From: an uncultured Lachnospiraceae bacterium
GTDB taxonomy: Bacteria > Bacillota > Clostridia > Lachnospirales > Lachnospiraceae
Direction of reading: 5' to 3'
Length of the DNA: 64,000 bases
Assembly (NCBI GenBank): GCA_902493385.1
Contig: CABUPO010000010.1
Span: forward strand, 1 to 64,000
Shown piece by piece: positions 17,979-28,011 of this stretch (position 1 is its first letter; each line of letters begins with the position of its first letter). The position numbers were made by a program, and so were the translations under genes. The notes under the pieces are model-generated. The model worked only from the letters and a program-made list of their open reading frames with translations. It made no database searches and was not told the DNA's origin.

Positions 17979-19622
17979 TTATTCAAACATTGTTAAATCA
18001 ATCGCATCAGCCATTGCTTCGTATCCGTCATATGGATGAAGCCCGTCGTCATGTGTATATTCTGACAAAATATTCTTAGGGTTATCAGGGTCGGCTACAG
18101 CGCTTTCAAAATCAATTATTCCGTCCATCTGTGAATCCGAACTCCTCATCCATTCATTAATCATTGTCCTTACCTGCTCAGAAGCTTCGCTGTAATAGCT
18201 GCTTGTTCCAAACGGAAGAATTGGCGCGCCGTATACTTTAATTCCATTTTCATGGCAAAGCTGAACCATCTTCTGATATTCAGGAAGCAGCTGATTATAT
18301 TTGCCTGTATCGGAAAGCGCGTTAAGGTCATTTACTCCAAACAGGATAATACAGTAGCCTACTCCGTCGTGTTCAAGAAGGTCTCTTGCAAATCTGTCCT
18401 TTCCCGCGTCCGTAGGATAAGCTCCTAACATTGAATTAGAGCCGATACCTTCATTGATTACTGAAATATGCTTTGTTGCTTCATTAGCCTGAAGCCTCTT
18501 TGCAAAATAATCTGCCCATCTGGTATAACTGTCAGGCTTCTTTCCAAGATAAGAAGCATCTGTTCCATAACCGTCTGTAATAGAATCTCCGAAGCATACT
18601 ACGGCCTTGCTGCCTTCCGGCGACATAAGCGAAACGTCAGCCAAAAAATACCATGCCGTCGTTGTCGAAGGAGATGAAAATGTCTCTGTCGAAACTTCAT
18701 TTCCTGATACCTGGTATGTAGTCGCTCTCGCACCTCTGTGTCCTGTCATTTCACTTGTTGTTGTCGGCGCAGAACCAAAGTACATAGTCACGGCAACATT
18801 ATCAAGAGCATCAACACTAAAATCTACAGAATCAGTTTCAACAACCTCTCCTGCAGGAATAACTATCTCTTCCGAACCAAATGCTTTAACTACAGTGTCA
18901 GTTGAAGTATCAATTGTAGATTTGTCTGCTTCTACCTGCTTTGCAAGGTGCATTGATTGTATCACAACATCACTTTTGCCGTACTGATTGGAAAGCCTGA
19001 GCTTCATCTTGTCTCCTGATGTTGTAACCCTGATAATCTGGCGGACAGTTGTACCTTCAAGAGCCTGAGGCATGCTGTTCGGACTGGCGTTAAAATTCTC
19101 CTCTGCCGTTCCCCACGTTGTGACCCATGAATATGGTACTTCTGTAGGAGTCTCTGTAGGAGTATCTGTAGGCTTCAAAGGTTCAGGCGTAGCAGTAGCT
19201 GCCGGCGCAGGCGTATCCGTTGCATTCACTAAAGGCTGCGTCGTACTCTGCAAAAGCACATTATCTTCACCTGTAACAATTATCTTGCAGGAAAGAGTCT
19301 TCTTTGTCTTTCCTGACACATATTTTGCAGTAACCCTTGTACTTCCTGCCTTAACTCCCTTAACTTTAGCAGATGTCTTAGTCTTTTTAGTTATCTTTGC
19401 AATCTTCTTTGACTTTGACTTCCATGTTACCTTTGCTTTTTTTGAAGTGTTCTTAAGCTTCACGGTAACTGTCTTTCCTGCTTTAACTGAAATTGTCTTC
19501 TTAGCCATCTTCGGAGCTTTTGCCCCAATAGTTCCGTAAGGAATAAAAAGCGACAGTAACATAGCAAAACTAAGAACCAAAGCGCTTAATTTTCTAACTC
19601 TGCTTACATGTTTCTTTTCCAC
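17979..19622 (-). CDS. Secreted SGNH/GDSL carbohydrate esterase with Ig-like module
   Basis: A 547-aa exported protein: signal peptide (about 1-34), lysine-rich Ig-like domain (about 36-116), Thr/Pro linker (about 125-165), a beta-sandwich domain (about 165-335) and a C-terminal SGNH hydrolase (about 340-545). The catalytic elements are visible: GDSI with S347, GVND, and D526/H529 in DGLHP. The order beta-sandwich plus SGNH, and the partner GH115, point to deacetylation of xylan or its oligosaccharides. The substrate is inferred from context. It is the first gene of the two-gene locus, divergent from the AraC regulator. Confidence 0.85.
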   Translation of the reverse strand: MEKKHVSRVRKLSALVLSFAMLLSLFIPYGTIGAKAPKMAKKTISVKAGKTVTVKLKNTSKKAKVTWKSKSKKIAKITKKTKTSAKVKGVKAGSTRVTAKYVSGKTKKTLSCKIIVTGEDNVLLQSTTQPLVNATDTPAPAATATPEPLKPTDTPTETPTEVPYSWVTTWGTAEENFNASPNSMPQALEGTTVRQIIRVTTSGDKMKLRLSNQYGKSDVVIQSMHLAKQVEADKSTIDTSTDTVVKAFGSEEIVIPAGEVVETDSVDFSVDALDNVAVTMYFGSAPTTTSEMTGHRGARATTYQVSGNEVSTETFSSPSTTTAWYFLADVSLMSPEGSKAVVCFGDSITDGYGTDASYLGKKPDSYTRWADYFAKRLQANEATKHISVINEGIGSNSMLGAYPTDAGKDRFARDLLEHDGVGYCIILFGVNDLNALSDTGKYNQLLPEYQKMVQLCHENGIKVYGAPILPFGTSSYYSEASEQVRTMINEWMRSSDSQMDGIIDFESAVADPDNPKNILSEYTHDDGLHPYDGYEAMADAIDLTMFE

Positions 19623-19680
19623 GTTTTCATACTTCCTCTCTTTTTATTTTAGGTATTTATCATTTTATCATATATATATT

Positions 19681-19709
19681 TATTTAACAATTATTAAATC
19701 TAAATGCAA
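19681..19709 (-). promoter_or_regulatory. Promoter of the esterase-GH115 operon
   Basis: Minus-strand TTGCAT (19704-19709), a 17-bp spacer and TAAATA (19681-19686). The match is moderate, which suits an activator-dependent promoter next to an AraC gene. Confidence 0.45.
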
Positions 19710-19716
19710 GATTTTC

Positions 19717-19745
19717 TTGATTATTTGCAAAGTTATTGCTAATAT
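19717..19745 (+). promoter_or_regulatory. Promoter of the AraC-type regulator
   Basis: TTGATT (19717-19722), a 17-bp spacer and TAATAT (19740-19745). It is divergent from the esterase promoter, only 7 nt apart, so one bound regulator could affect both. Confidence 0.5.
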
Positions 19746-19784
19746 GTAATTATAAGATTGAAGTATATGCAAAGGAGCATGGCT

Positions 19785-20660
19785 ATGAGATATCTATATT
19801 CCGAGAATGACAATCCCCTTGCAAATGACTATTATTATGAAACATCTTATCATAACTTAAACTTTTTCCCGCAGGTGCCTACACATACGCATAACTATTA
19901 TGAAATATACATATACCTTGCAGGCTCAATAAAACTACAGGTAGAGGATACTTTGTATGCCGTAAAAAAAGGCGATATTATAATCATACCGCCTTATACT
20001 ATACATAAGCTTATTACATCGGACGAGCCCGGCGCGCTTCCTTATGAACGAATCTATACATACATTACCGAAGCATGCCTTAAGAGCTTCCAGTTTAATG
20101 AACACGGACTGTTAAACTCACTTCATCTTGCTACGGAGAATAAAAGATATCATTTCACTGTCAAAAACCAAAAAGAATTTGATACAATATACGAATGCAT
20201 GCATCAGATATTTGAAAATAAAAACTCTACCCTTTATGGAACACAGCTGATTAACAGAGCTAATATTCTTAAAATGATGACTCTTATATGCCGCAATATA
20301 CATGAGGAACTAAAACCGCAGGGTATGCTTCATATGAATCCTCTTGTAGAAAATATACTGTCATATATCAACAGCAATTATAATGACGACATATCTATGG
20401 ATTCTCTTGCGGAACATTTTTATGTCAACAAATCTACCCTTGCAAAGGAATTTAAGAACTATACTTCGCAGACTATACACAGTTATCTGATAATGAAGCG
20501 TATAAACGTTGCAAAGCAGGAAATGTCAAGCGGAATCCCTCCTTCACAGGCTTATCTGCTTACCGGCTTTAAAGAATACTCCACCTTTTACAGAACCTTT
20601 TTAAAATTCGAGGGGATTTCTCCGAAAACCTTCTATCAAAACTGTCAGATGTCAGACTAA
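19785..20660 (+). CDS. AraC family transcriptional regulator
   Basis: 291 aa. The N-terminal cupin (about 25-100) has HTHNYYEIYIYLAG and GDIIIIPPYTIHKL, typical of sugar-sensing AraC proteins. The C-terminal pair of helix-turn-helix motifs (about 195-290) ends with GFKEYSTFYRTFLKFEGISPKTF. The ATG at 19785 follows AGGAG by 7 nt; two earlier start codons lack proper spacing. It is divergent from the secreted esterase and GH115, so it is probably their regulator, responding to xylan-derived sugar or uronate. Confidence 0.9.
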   Translation: MRYLYSENDNPLANDYYYETSYHNLNFFPQVPTHTHNYYEIYIYLAGSIKLQVEDTLYAVKKGDIIIIPPYTIHKLITSDEPGALPYERIYTYITEACLKSFQFNEHGLLNSLHLATENKRYHFTVKNQKEFDTIYECMHQIFENKNSTLYGTQLINRANILKMMTLICRNIHEELKPQGMLHMNPLVENILSYINSNYNDDISMDSLAEHFYVNKSTLAKEFKNYTSQTIHSYLIMKRINVAKQEMSSGIPPSQAYLLTGFKEYSTFYRTFLKFEGISPKTFYQNCQMSD

Positions 20661-20677
20661 GCTTTTCAAAAAAAATC

Positions 20678-20703
20678 CGGCAGGACTTTTAGTAATCCTG
20701 CCG
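20678..20703 (-). terminator. Terminator of ileS-glgP (shared with the convergent AraC gene)
   Basis: The 8-bp arms CGGCAGGA and TCCTGCCG with a 10-nt loop. In the minus direction a run of eight T follows directly, making a strong terminator for glgP. In the plus direction the tail is weaker. Confidence 0.85.
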
Positions 20704-20725
20704 AATATATATCTTCCAGTCATAT

Positions 20726-23182
20726 TTACATATCCACAACGACCTTATCAAGATGCCATATGTCATGTGCATACTCTTCAATAGTTCTGTCTGATGAGAA
20801 CTTACCGCATTTGGCAGTATTGAGCATAGCCATTTTTGCCCATCTGTCCGTATTGCGATATGCTTCTTCGACCCTCTTCTGAGCCGCCTCGTATGAGCGG
20901 AAGTCTTTCAATATGAAATACTGGTCTGCACGCTCGCCGCCATTACTTTCAAGAAGTGAATTATATAATTCGCGGAAAAGATTCATGTCTTCTGACGAAT
21001 AAGTTCCGTCAATAAGCTGTGTCAGAACGGCGCGTATTTCATGGTCAGTATTATATATCTCTTTTGGATTGTACTGGTTATTATGCTCATATGCAATTAC
21101 TTCATCTGAACTAAGTCCAAAAATAAATGCATTCTCTTCGCCGACTTCTTCCACAATCTCAACGTTAGCGCCGTCCATAGTTCCGAGCGTTACAGCGCCG
21201 TTAAGCATAAATTTCATATTACCGGTTCCTGACGCTTCTTTACTTGCAGTAGATATCTGCTCTGATACATCCGCTGCCGCAAATATGATTTCTGCATTTG
21301 AAACTCTGTAATTCTCAATAAATACAACCTTAATCTTGCCATCAATGCTCTTATCATTATTGATTACATCAGCAACGTTGTTAATAAGCTTGATTATTGC
21401 TTTTGCCCTTCTATATCCCGCAGACGCTTTTGCTCCGAATATAAATGTTCTAGGATACATATCCATTCCCGGATTCTGCTTAAGCTTATTATAAAGATAC
21501 ATAATATGAAGGATATTAAGGAACTGGCGCTTATACTCATGCAGTCTCTTTACCTGTACGTCAAATATTGACCTTGGATCAACTTCAATTCCGTTATGCT
21601 CTTTAATATATTTTGCAAGCCTTAGCTTATTCTGATATTTGATATTCATAAATTCCTTTTGGCACTTTAAGTCATCCACATATACTGAAAGCTCGGAAAT
21701 ATGTGAAAGATCGGTAATCCACTCATCGCCAATCTTGCCTGTAACCCAGTCTGCAAGAAGCGGATTTCCGTGAAGAAGGAATCTTCTCTGAGTAATACCA
21801 TTAGTCTTATTATTGAACTTCTCCGGGAACATCTGATAAAAATCATTAAGCTCCTGATTCTTAAGAATCTCCGTATGAAGTCTTGCAACTCCATTTACAG
21901 AAAATCCCGCAACGATTGCAAGATTAGCCATCTTAACCTGTCCGTCATAAACGATAGCCATTTTGCGAATCTTTTCATAATCATCAGGATATTTCTTTTG
22001 GATTTCAATAATAAATCTTCTGTTAATCTCCTCAGTTATCTGATATATTCTCGGAAGAAGGCTTGAAAACAGTTCAAGCGGCCACTTCTCAAGAGCCTCA
22101 GACATGATTGTATGGTTAGTATATGCACAGGACTTATTAGTAACCTCCCATGCTTCATCCCATTCAAGCCCATACTCGTCCATAAGTATTCTCATAAGCT
22201 CTGGAACAGTAACTGTCGGATGTGTATCATTAAGCTGGAAACATACCTTTTCATGAAGCTTTCTAACGTCGTCATGTGTTTCCATATATTTTGCAACCGC
22301 ACGCTGTACGCTCGCAGATACGAAGAAATACTGCTGCTTAAGTCTGAGCTCTTTACCAGCGTAATGATTATCATTAGGATAAAGGACTTCGCATATTGTT
22401 CTTGCAAGATTTGCCTGCTCAACCGCTTTATGATACTCTCCTTTATCAAACTGATCAAGATTAAATGTATCTACTGCCTCTGCATCCCATATTCTAAGCG
22501 TATTAACGATATTATTATCATACCCTACAATCGGGAGGTCATAAGGTATCGCCCGTACCGCCTGATATCCTTCCTGTACAAAACAGTCTTTACCATGCTC
22601 ATCCTTTCGTACAGCAACATATCCTCCAAATTTAACGATTTCTGAATATTCAGCTCTCTTAATTTCAAACGGATTGCCGCATGCTAACCAGTCGTCCGGC
22701 GCTTCTATCTGAAATCCGTTTTCAATCTTCTGCATAAACATACCGTATTTGTATCTTATGCCGCATCCATATGCAGGATATCCAAGACATGACAGGGAAT
22801 CAAGAAAACATGCAGCCAGTCTTCCAAGACCACCGTTGCCAAGAGCTGCATCCGGCTCTTCATCCTCAATAGCATCAAGATCAAATCCAATCTCATTAAG
22901 CGTTTCTCTTACAACATCATTAGCCTTAAGATTGATAATGATATTTCCAAGCGCACGTCCTGTAAGAAATTCCATTGACAGATAGTATACCGTCTTTGCA
23001 TCCTGCTTCTCATACTGTTTGTGTGTTGCAATCCATTTGTCAACAATGTCATCCTTCAGCGCATATGATAATGCCTGAAATATCTGCTGATTTGTAGCTT
23101 CATCTATAGATTTTCTATACAAAATCTTCAGATAATGCGCAATCTCATCTTTCAATTCTTCTTTGCTGAACTCTTTTTTCAT
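20726..23182 (-). CDS. glgP: Glycogen/starch phosphorylase
   Basis: An 818-aa GT35 enzyme that releases glucose-1-phosphate from alpha-1,4-glucans. It carries PLP on the lysine of EASGTGNMKFMLNGA near residue 650. Other family stretches include ALGNGGLGRLAACFLDS, CFQLNDTHPTV and KRLHEYKRQFLN. The length is normal. It lies about 40 nt after ileS without a terminator between them, so it is probably cotranscribed with ileS. It is not next to other glycogen genes. Confidence 0.95.
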   Translation of the reverse strand: MKKEFSKEELKDEIAHYLKILYRKSIDEATNQQIFQALSYALKDDIVDKWIATHKQYEKQDAKTVYYLSMEFLTGRALGNIIINLKANDVVRETLNEIGFDLDAIEDEEPDAALGNGGLGRLAACFLDSLSCLGYPAYGCGIRYKYGMFMQKIENGFQIEAPDDWLACGNPFEIKRAEYSEIVKFGGYVAVRKDEHGKDCFVQEGYQAVRAIPYDLPIVGYDNNIVNTLRIWDAEAVDTFNLDQFDKGEYHKAVEQANLARTICEVLYPNDNHYAGKELRLKQQYFFVSASVQRAVAKYMETHDDVRKLHEKVCFQLNDTHPTVTVPELMRILMDEYGLEWDEAWEVTNKSCAYTNHTIMSEALEKWPLELFSSLLPRIYQITEEINRRFIIEIQKKYPDDYEKIRKMAIVYDGQVKMANLAIVAGFSVNGVARLHTEILKNQELNDFYQMFPEKFNNKTNGITQRRFLLHGNPLLADWVTGKIGDEWITDLSHISELSVYVDDLKCQKEFMNIKYQNKLRLAKYIKEHNGIEVDPRSIFDVQVKRLHEYKRQFLNILHIMYLYNKLKQNPGMDMYPRTFIFGAKASAGYRRAKAIIKLINNVADVINNDKSIDGKIKVVFIENYRVSNAEIIFAAADVSEQISTASKEASGTGNMKFMLNGAVTLGTMDGANVEIVEEVGEENAFIFGLSSDEVIAYEHNNQYNPKEIYNTDHEIRAVLTQLIDGTYSSEDMNLFRELYNSLLESNGGERADQYFILKDFRSYEAAQKRVEEAYRNTDRWAKMAMLNTAKCGKFSSDRTIEEYAHDIWHLDKVVVDM

Positions 23183-23223
23183 AATCCGCCTCCTATGAAT
23201 AATTATAACCCCCTGATATAATA

Positions 23224-26200
23224 TTATATACGTTCAACACCTATAGAACATTTTTCTCCGTTAATGTTCCATTCTTTCACAATACCCCTGGCTGATGTTA
23301 TATCTATTTTCTCAGCCAGCACTTCTTTCTTTATAAAATCGGCATTTCTCTGAAGTATGTCTCCTATGATGTCATTGCCGCTTTCATATACATTTATGTG
23401 GTCCATAACCTCAAACCCTGCGTCCTTGCGCATGTTTTGTATTTTGCTTATGATTTCACGCACAAAGCCTTCTTCAACAAGCTTTGGCGTAAGGTTAGTA
23501 TCGAGTACAACAGTCATTCCGTTATATGAATCTGATACATAACCGTCGCTCTGTATGCTTTCGATAAGAAGATCCTCTTTGTCAATCACTTCGCAGGTTC
23601 CGTCAATATTAACCTTAAGAGATCCAGTCTCATTAATCTCTTTCATTGCAGAAGGCCCATCCAGCTCAGAAAGTACAGTCTTTAATGTATTAATCTTTTT
23701 GCCAAATCTCTTTCCAAGTGTACGAAGCTGCGGCTTAAATGAGTAATCAGTATATGCGCTTACATCATCTGTAAAACATACTTCCTTTACATTAAGCTCA
23801 TCTGCAATAATATTTATATAAAAATCTGACAGACTCTCAGCAGCCTTTACATACATTTTTCCAAGCGGCTGCCGATTCTTTGAACCCGCCGCATTACGGC
23901 ATGCACGTCCAAGCACAACCGCATTAAGAACCTCTTGCATCTCTGCCTCAAGCTCTTTGCATATCATATCTTCACATACAGCAGGGAAATCGCACAGATG
24001 AACGCTCTCCGGCTGCGTATCGTCAATACTGCATACAAGGTTTCTGTATATGTCTTCCGTCATAAACGGTATCATAGGCGCTGCTGCCTTGCTTATCGTA
24101 ACAAGCACATTATACAGAGTAAGATATGCGTTAATCTTATCCTGCTCCATACCCTTTGCCCAAAATCTTTCACGGCAGCGTCTTACATACCAGTTGCTTA
24201 GTTCATCAACAAAATCCTGCAGCGCTCTGGCTGTCTCAGGTATCCTGTAATTAGCAAGGTTCTCATCAACAGTCTTAACCGTAGTATTAAGTCTTGACAA
24301 AATCCACTTGTCCATGACAGCAAGGCTGTCATAATCAAGAGTATATTTTGTCGCGTCAAAATTATCAATATTAGCATAGAGCACAAAGAATGCATACGTA
24401 TTCCATAATGTACCCATGAACTTTCTCTGCCCTTCGGTTACAGCTCTGTCATGGAACTTATTAGGAAGCCAAGGCGCGCTGTTCACATAGAAATACCACC
24501 TTATCGCGTCCGCTCCGTAAGTCTTAAGCGCGTCAAACGGATCTACCGCATTACCCTTGGATTTGGACATTTTCTGTCCGTCCTTATCAAGAACAAGACC
24601 AAGAACAATTACATTCTTATACGGCGCTTTATCAAATATAAGGGTGGACAGCGCAAGAAGCGAATAAAACCATCCTCTTGTCTGGTCGACTGCCTCGCTG
24701 ATAAAATCAGCCGGGAAGTTTTCCTCGAACATCTCTTTATTTTCAAATGGATAATGCCATTGTGCAAAAGGCATTGAACCAGAATCAAACCAGCAGTCAA
24801 TAACTTCCGGAACACGCTTCATCTGCTTGCCGCATACCGGGCACTTGATTGTAACCGCATCAATAAACGGGCGATGAAGTTCAATGTCCTCAGGACAGTT
24901 ATCAGACATCTCCTTAAGCTCTTCTATGCTTCCTACGGCATGCTTGTGTCCGCACTCACACTCCCATATGTTAAGAGGAGTTCCCCAGTAACGATTACGG
25001 CTTACCGCCCAGTCCTGAAGATTAATAAGCCAGTCTCCGAATCTTCCTTTACCAATGCTTTCCGGAATCCAGTTGACCGTATTATTATTCTCAATCATCC
25101 TGTCACGGACTTCTGTCATCTTAATAAACCATGATTCCCTTGCATAATATATAAGCGGGGTATCACATCTCCAGCAGAAAGGATAACTGTGTTCAAACTT
25201 AAGAACTTTAAATAAAAGCCCCTTTGCGCCGAGCATTCTCAAAATAGCCTCGTCGCCCTTTTTGCAAAATACTCCGGCAAGCTCAGTTACCTCCGGCTTA
25301 AATTCTCCCTTATCATCTACAAGCTGTACAAACGGAAGATCATATTTCCTTCCCACATTAGCGTCGTCCTCACCAAAGGCGGGCGCAATATGTACTATAC
25401 CTGTACCGTCGGTAAGCGTAACATAATTATCACATACAACATAATACGCTTTCTTATCAGGCTTCGCATAGTCAAATAACGGCTCATACTCCTTATATTC
25501 AAGCTCTTTACCTATATAGCTTTCTACAATCTCATAAGCTCCTTCAATTACTGAAAGAAGAGCCTTAGCAAGATAATAATACTCTGTCTTAACAGCGCAG
25601 TCTGCTTCCTCTTCGCTTACAACATCATTCTGCTCATTAAGTCCGACTTTTATTTTTACATATTCCTCATCAGGATTAACGCAAAGCGCAACGTTTGACG
25701 GAAGCGTCCAAGGCGTAGTCGTCCATGCAAGAATATATTCATCATCCGCACCCTTTGCCTTAAATTTGGCAATTACGGACTTTTCCTTAACATCCTTATA
25801 CCCCTGTGCAACCTCATGGCTTGACAAAGGAGTTCCACACCTAGGGCAGTAAGGCACAATCTTATATCCTTTATAGAGAAGCTTCTTTTCCCAAATCTGC
25901 TTTAACGCCCACCATTCCGATTCAATAAATGAATTATGGTAAGTAACATACGGGTCGTCCATATCAGCCCAAAAACCTACGGTCTCTGAGAAATCTTCCC
26001 ACATGCCTTTGTATTTCCATACGCTTTCTTTACATTCCTGAATAAACGGCTCAAGACCATATTCTTCAATCTGCTCTTTTCCGTCAAGACCCAGCTTCTT
26101 CTCGACTTCAAGCTCTACCGGCAGTCCATGCGTATCCCATCCGGCCTTTCTGATAACCTTATATCCCTTCATAGTACGGTATCTCGGTATCATATCTTTA

Positions 26201-26391
26201 ATAACACGGGTAAGAACATGTCCTATATGCGGCTTACCATTAGCTGTCGGCGGTCCGTCATAAAATGTATAGGATTCACCATTTTCCCTGATTTTGATAC
26301 TTTTTTCAAATATATCATTATCATTCCAGAATTTTAATACGTCTTTTTCTCTGTCAACAAACTTTAAATCTGTAGATACCTTCTTATACAT
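23224..26391 (-). CDS. ileS: Isoleucyl-tRNA synthetase, type 2 (eukaryote-like)
   Basis: 1055 aa, charging tRNA-Ile. The signature HIGH is at 55-58 within FYDGPPTANGKPHIGHVL, and KMSKS is near residue 608. Editing-domain (CP1) and zinc-type Cys pairs (CPRCG, CECG...CPVCG) are present. The N-terminal wording (FYDGPP, RYRTMKGYKV, GWDTHGLPVE) is that of the eukaryote-like IleRS2 group rather than the common bacterial IleRS1. Members of that group are known to be less sensitive to mupirocin. The ATG at 26391 has AGGAGG 9 nt upstream. There is no T-box leader. Confidence 0.95.
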   Translation of the reverse strand: MYKKVSTDLKFVDREKDVLKFWNDNDIFEKSIKIRENGESYTFYDGPPTANGKPHIGHVLTRVIKDMIPRYRTMKGYKVIRKAGWDTHGLPVELEVEKKLGLDGKEQIEEYGLEPFIQECKESVWKYKGMWEDFSETVGFWADMDDPYVTYHNSFIESEWWALKQIWEKKLLYKGYKIVPYCPRCGTPLSSHEVAQGYKDVKEKSVIAKFKAKGADDEYILAWTTTPWTLPSNVALCVNPDEEYVKIKVGLNEQNDVVSEEEADCAVKTEYYYLAKALLSVIEGAYEIVESYIGKELEYKEYEPLFDYAKPDKKAYYVVCDNYVTLTDGTGIVHIAPAFGEDDANVGRKYDLPFVQLVDDKGEFKPEVTELAGVFCKKGDEAILRMLGAKGLLFKVLKFEHSYPFCWRCDTPLIYYARESWFIKMTEVRDRMIENNNTVNWIPESIGKGRFGDWLINLQDWAVSRNRYWGTPLNIWECECGHKHAVGSIEELKEMSDNCPEDIELHRPFIDAVTIKCPVCGKQMKRVPEVIDCWFDSGSMPFAQWHYPFENKEMFEENFPADFISEAVDQTRGWFYSLLALSTLIFDKAPYKNVIVLGLVLDKDGQKMSKSKGNAVDPFDALKTYGADAIRWYFYVNSAPWLPNKFHDRAVTEGQRKFMGTLWNTYAFFVLYANIDNFDATKYTLDYDSLAVMDKWILSRLNTTVKTVDENLANYRIPETARALQDFVDELSNWYVRRCRERFWAKGMEQDKINAYLTLYNVLVTISKAAAPMIPFMTEDIYRNLVCSIDDTQPESVHLCDFPAVCEDMICKELEAEMQEVLNAVVLGRACRNAAGSKNRQPLGKMYVKAAESLSDFYINIIADELNVKEVCFTDDVSAYTDYSFKPQLRTLGKRFGKKINTLKTVLSELDGPSAMKEINETGSLKVNIDGTCEVIDKEDLLIESIQSDGYVSDSYNGMTVVLDTNLTPKLVEEGFVREIISKIQNMRKDAGFEVMDHINVYESGNDIIGDILQRNADFIKKEVLAEKIDITSARGIVKEWNINGEKCSIGVERI

Positions 26392-26430
26392 ATAAGACAT
26401 CCTCCTACTTTAATAGAAAATAACATTGCA

Positions 26431-26459
26431 ATAATATTATATTATCGGGAAGTTGTCAA
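26431..26459 (-). promoter_or_regulatory. Sigma-A promoter of ileS
   Basis: Minus-strand TTGACA (26454-26459), a 17-bp spacer and TATTAT (26431-26436). The short leader (about 35 nt) leaves no room for a T-box. Confidence 0.75.
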
Positions 26460-26470
26460 TAACTCTTCTG

Positions 26471-26499
26471 TTGACATTCCCTGTAAAATTGGGTACATT
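26471..26499 (+). promoter_or_regulatory. Sigma-A promoter of pncB
   Basis: TTGACA (26471-26476), a 17-bp spacer and TACATT (26494-26499), upstream of the ATG at 26536 with AAGGAG. It is divergent from the ileS promoter. Confidence 0.7.
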
Positions 26500-26535
26500 A
26501 TTCTATAAAACTGCCTTAAAGGAGACAAATATTCA

Positions 26536-28011
26536 ATGAGTAATGAGAATCTTACGCTCTTAACTGACTTTTATGAACTGACAATGATGCAGGGGTATTT
26601 TAAAAATAAAACCAATCCCACTGTTGTTTTTGATATGTTTTACCGTATTAACCCGAATAACGGCGGATATGCAATCTGCTGCGGTCTGGAACAGCTTATA
26701 AACTATATCAAGGAGCTTCATTTCAGTTATGAAGACATCGAATATCTCAGACAACTGAATATATTCGACGAAGATTTTCTTAATTATCTGGCAGGTTTTC
26801 ATTTCTCGGGCGATATATACGCAATCCCTGAGGGCAGTATAGTATTTCCAATGGAGCCTCTTGTAAAAGTAATCGCTCCTATTATGGAGGCGCAGCTCGT
26901 AGAGACGGCAATACTATGCATAATGAACCACCAAAGCCTTATCGCAACAAAGGCTGCCAGAGTATGCTATGCCGCACAGGGCGACCCGGTAATGGAATTT
27001 GGCTTAAGACGCGCTCAGGGCCCTGACGCCGCAACACTCGGCGCGAGAGCTGCCGTTATAGCCGGATGCGTTGGCACAAGCAACGTTCTCTGCGCCAAAA
27101 AGTTCGGACTTCCGGCGCTCGGAACACATGCACACAGCTGGATAATGAGTTTCCCTGATGAGCTTACTGCTTTCCGTAAATATGCCGCTCTTTATCCTGA
27201 CAATACGACATTGCTTGTAGATACTTACGACACTATCCGTTCAGGAGTTCCTAATGCAATTAAGGTATTTACCGAATTAAAAGAAGCCGGACGCATGCCA
27301 GCGATGTACGGAATACGTCTGGACAGCGGAGATTTATCATATCTTTCAAAAAAAGCAAGAAAAATGCTTGACGAAGCCGGATTTACCGATGCTGTCATCT
27401 GTGCGTCAAGCGACCTTGACGAATACCTCATAGAGTCTCTTAAAGCACAGGGCGCCGCTATAGGTTCGTGGGGAGTGGGAACTAACCTCATCACTTCAAA
27501 AGACCATCCTGCTTTCGGAGGAGTGTATAAGCTTGCCGCAATAAAAGACGGCGATACCTTTATTCCCCGCATCAAGCTTTCCGAAAACCAGTGGAAAATT
27601 ACGAATCCGTGCGATAAAACAATCTACAGAGTCTATGACAAAACAAGCGGCAAGATTCACGCAGACCTTATATGTCTTGCAGACGAAACCTTTGACGAGA
27701 ATGAACCGTTACTTTTATTTGACCCTGTAAATACATGGAAAAAACTTACTTTAGAGCCTGAAACATATACAATGCGCGAAATGCTTGTTCCTATATTCAA
27801 AGGCGGCACATGCGTATATAACTCACCTGACGTTATGGATATACGTAAATACTGCGCCAAAGAACAGGACACACTATGGGATGAAACAAAGCGATTTGTC
27901 AATCCTCACAACGTATATGTAGACCTTTCTGAAAAACTATGGAATATTAAAAATGAGCTTCTTACCTCGTATAGCTCATCCCATGCCCACAGGAGAGATA
28001 TAGATGCTTAA
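26536..28011 (+). CDS. pncB: Nicotinate phosphoribosyltransferase
   Basis: 491 aa; it makes nicotinate mononucleotide from nicotinate and PRPP, using ATP, in NAD salvage. The N-terminus LLTDFYELTMMQGYF, the catalytic-histidine region GTHAHSWIM and GIRLDSGDLSYLS are diagnostic. The start has AAGGAG 11 nt upstream. Its last 8 nt overlap the following PAP2 gene, so the two are translationally coupled. Confidence 0.95.
   Translation: MSNENLTLLTDFYELTMMQGYFKNKTNPTVVFDMFYRINPNNGGYAICCGLEQLINYIKELHFSYEDIEYLRQLNIFDEDFLNYLAGFHFSGDIYAIPEGSIVFPMEPLVKVIAPIMEAQLVETAILCIMNHQSLIATKAARVCYAAQGDPVMEFGLRRAQGPDAATLGARAAVIAGCVGTSNVLCAKKFGLPALGTHAHSWIMSFPDELTAFRKYAALYPDNTTLLVDTYDTIRSGVPNAIKVFTELKEAGRMPAMYGIRLDSGDLSYLSKKARKMLDEAGFTDAVICASSDLDEYLIESLKAQGAAIGSWGVGTNLITSKDHPAFGGVYKLAAIKDGDTFIPRIKLSENQWKITNPCDKTIYRVYDKTSGKIHADLICLADETFDENEPLLLFDPVNTWKKLTLEPETYTMREMLVPIFKGGTCVYNSPDVMDIRKYCAKEQDTLWDETKRFVNPHNVYVDLSEKLWNIKNELLTSYSSSHAHRRDIDA

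Noticed and set aside
17243..18079. 278-codon open frame on the plus strand
   Set aside because: Antisense shadow of the low-complexity N-terminus of the GH115 gene, giving a Phe/Val-rich product from the reversed lysine and proline codons.
26401..26535. T-box leader for ileS
   Set aside because: Only 135 nt separate ileS and pncB and they hold two divergent promoters; no T-box sequence or terminator is present.
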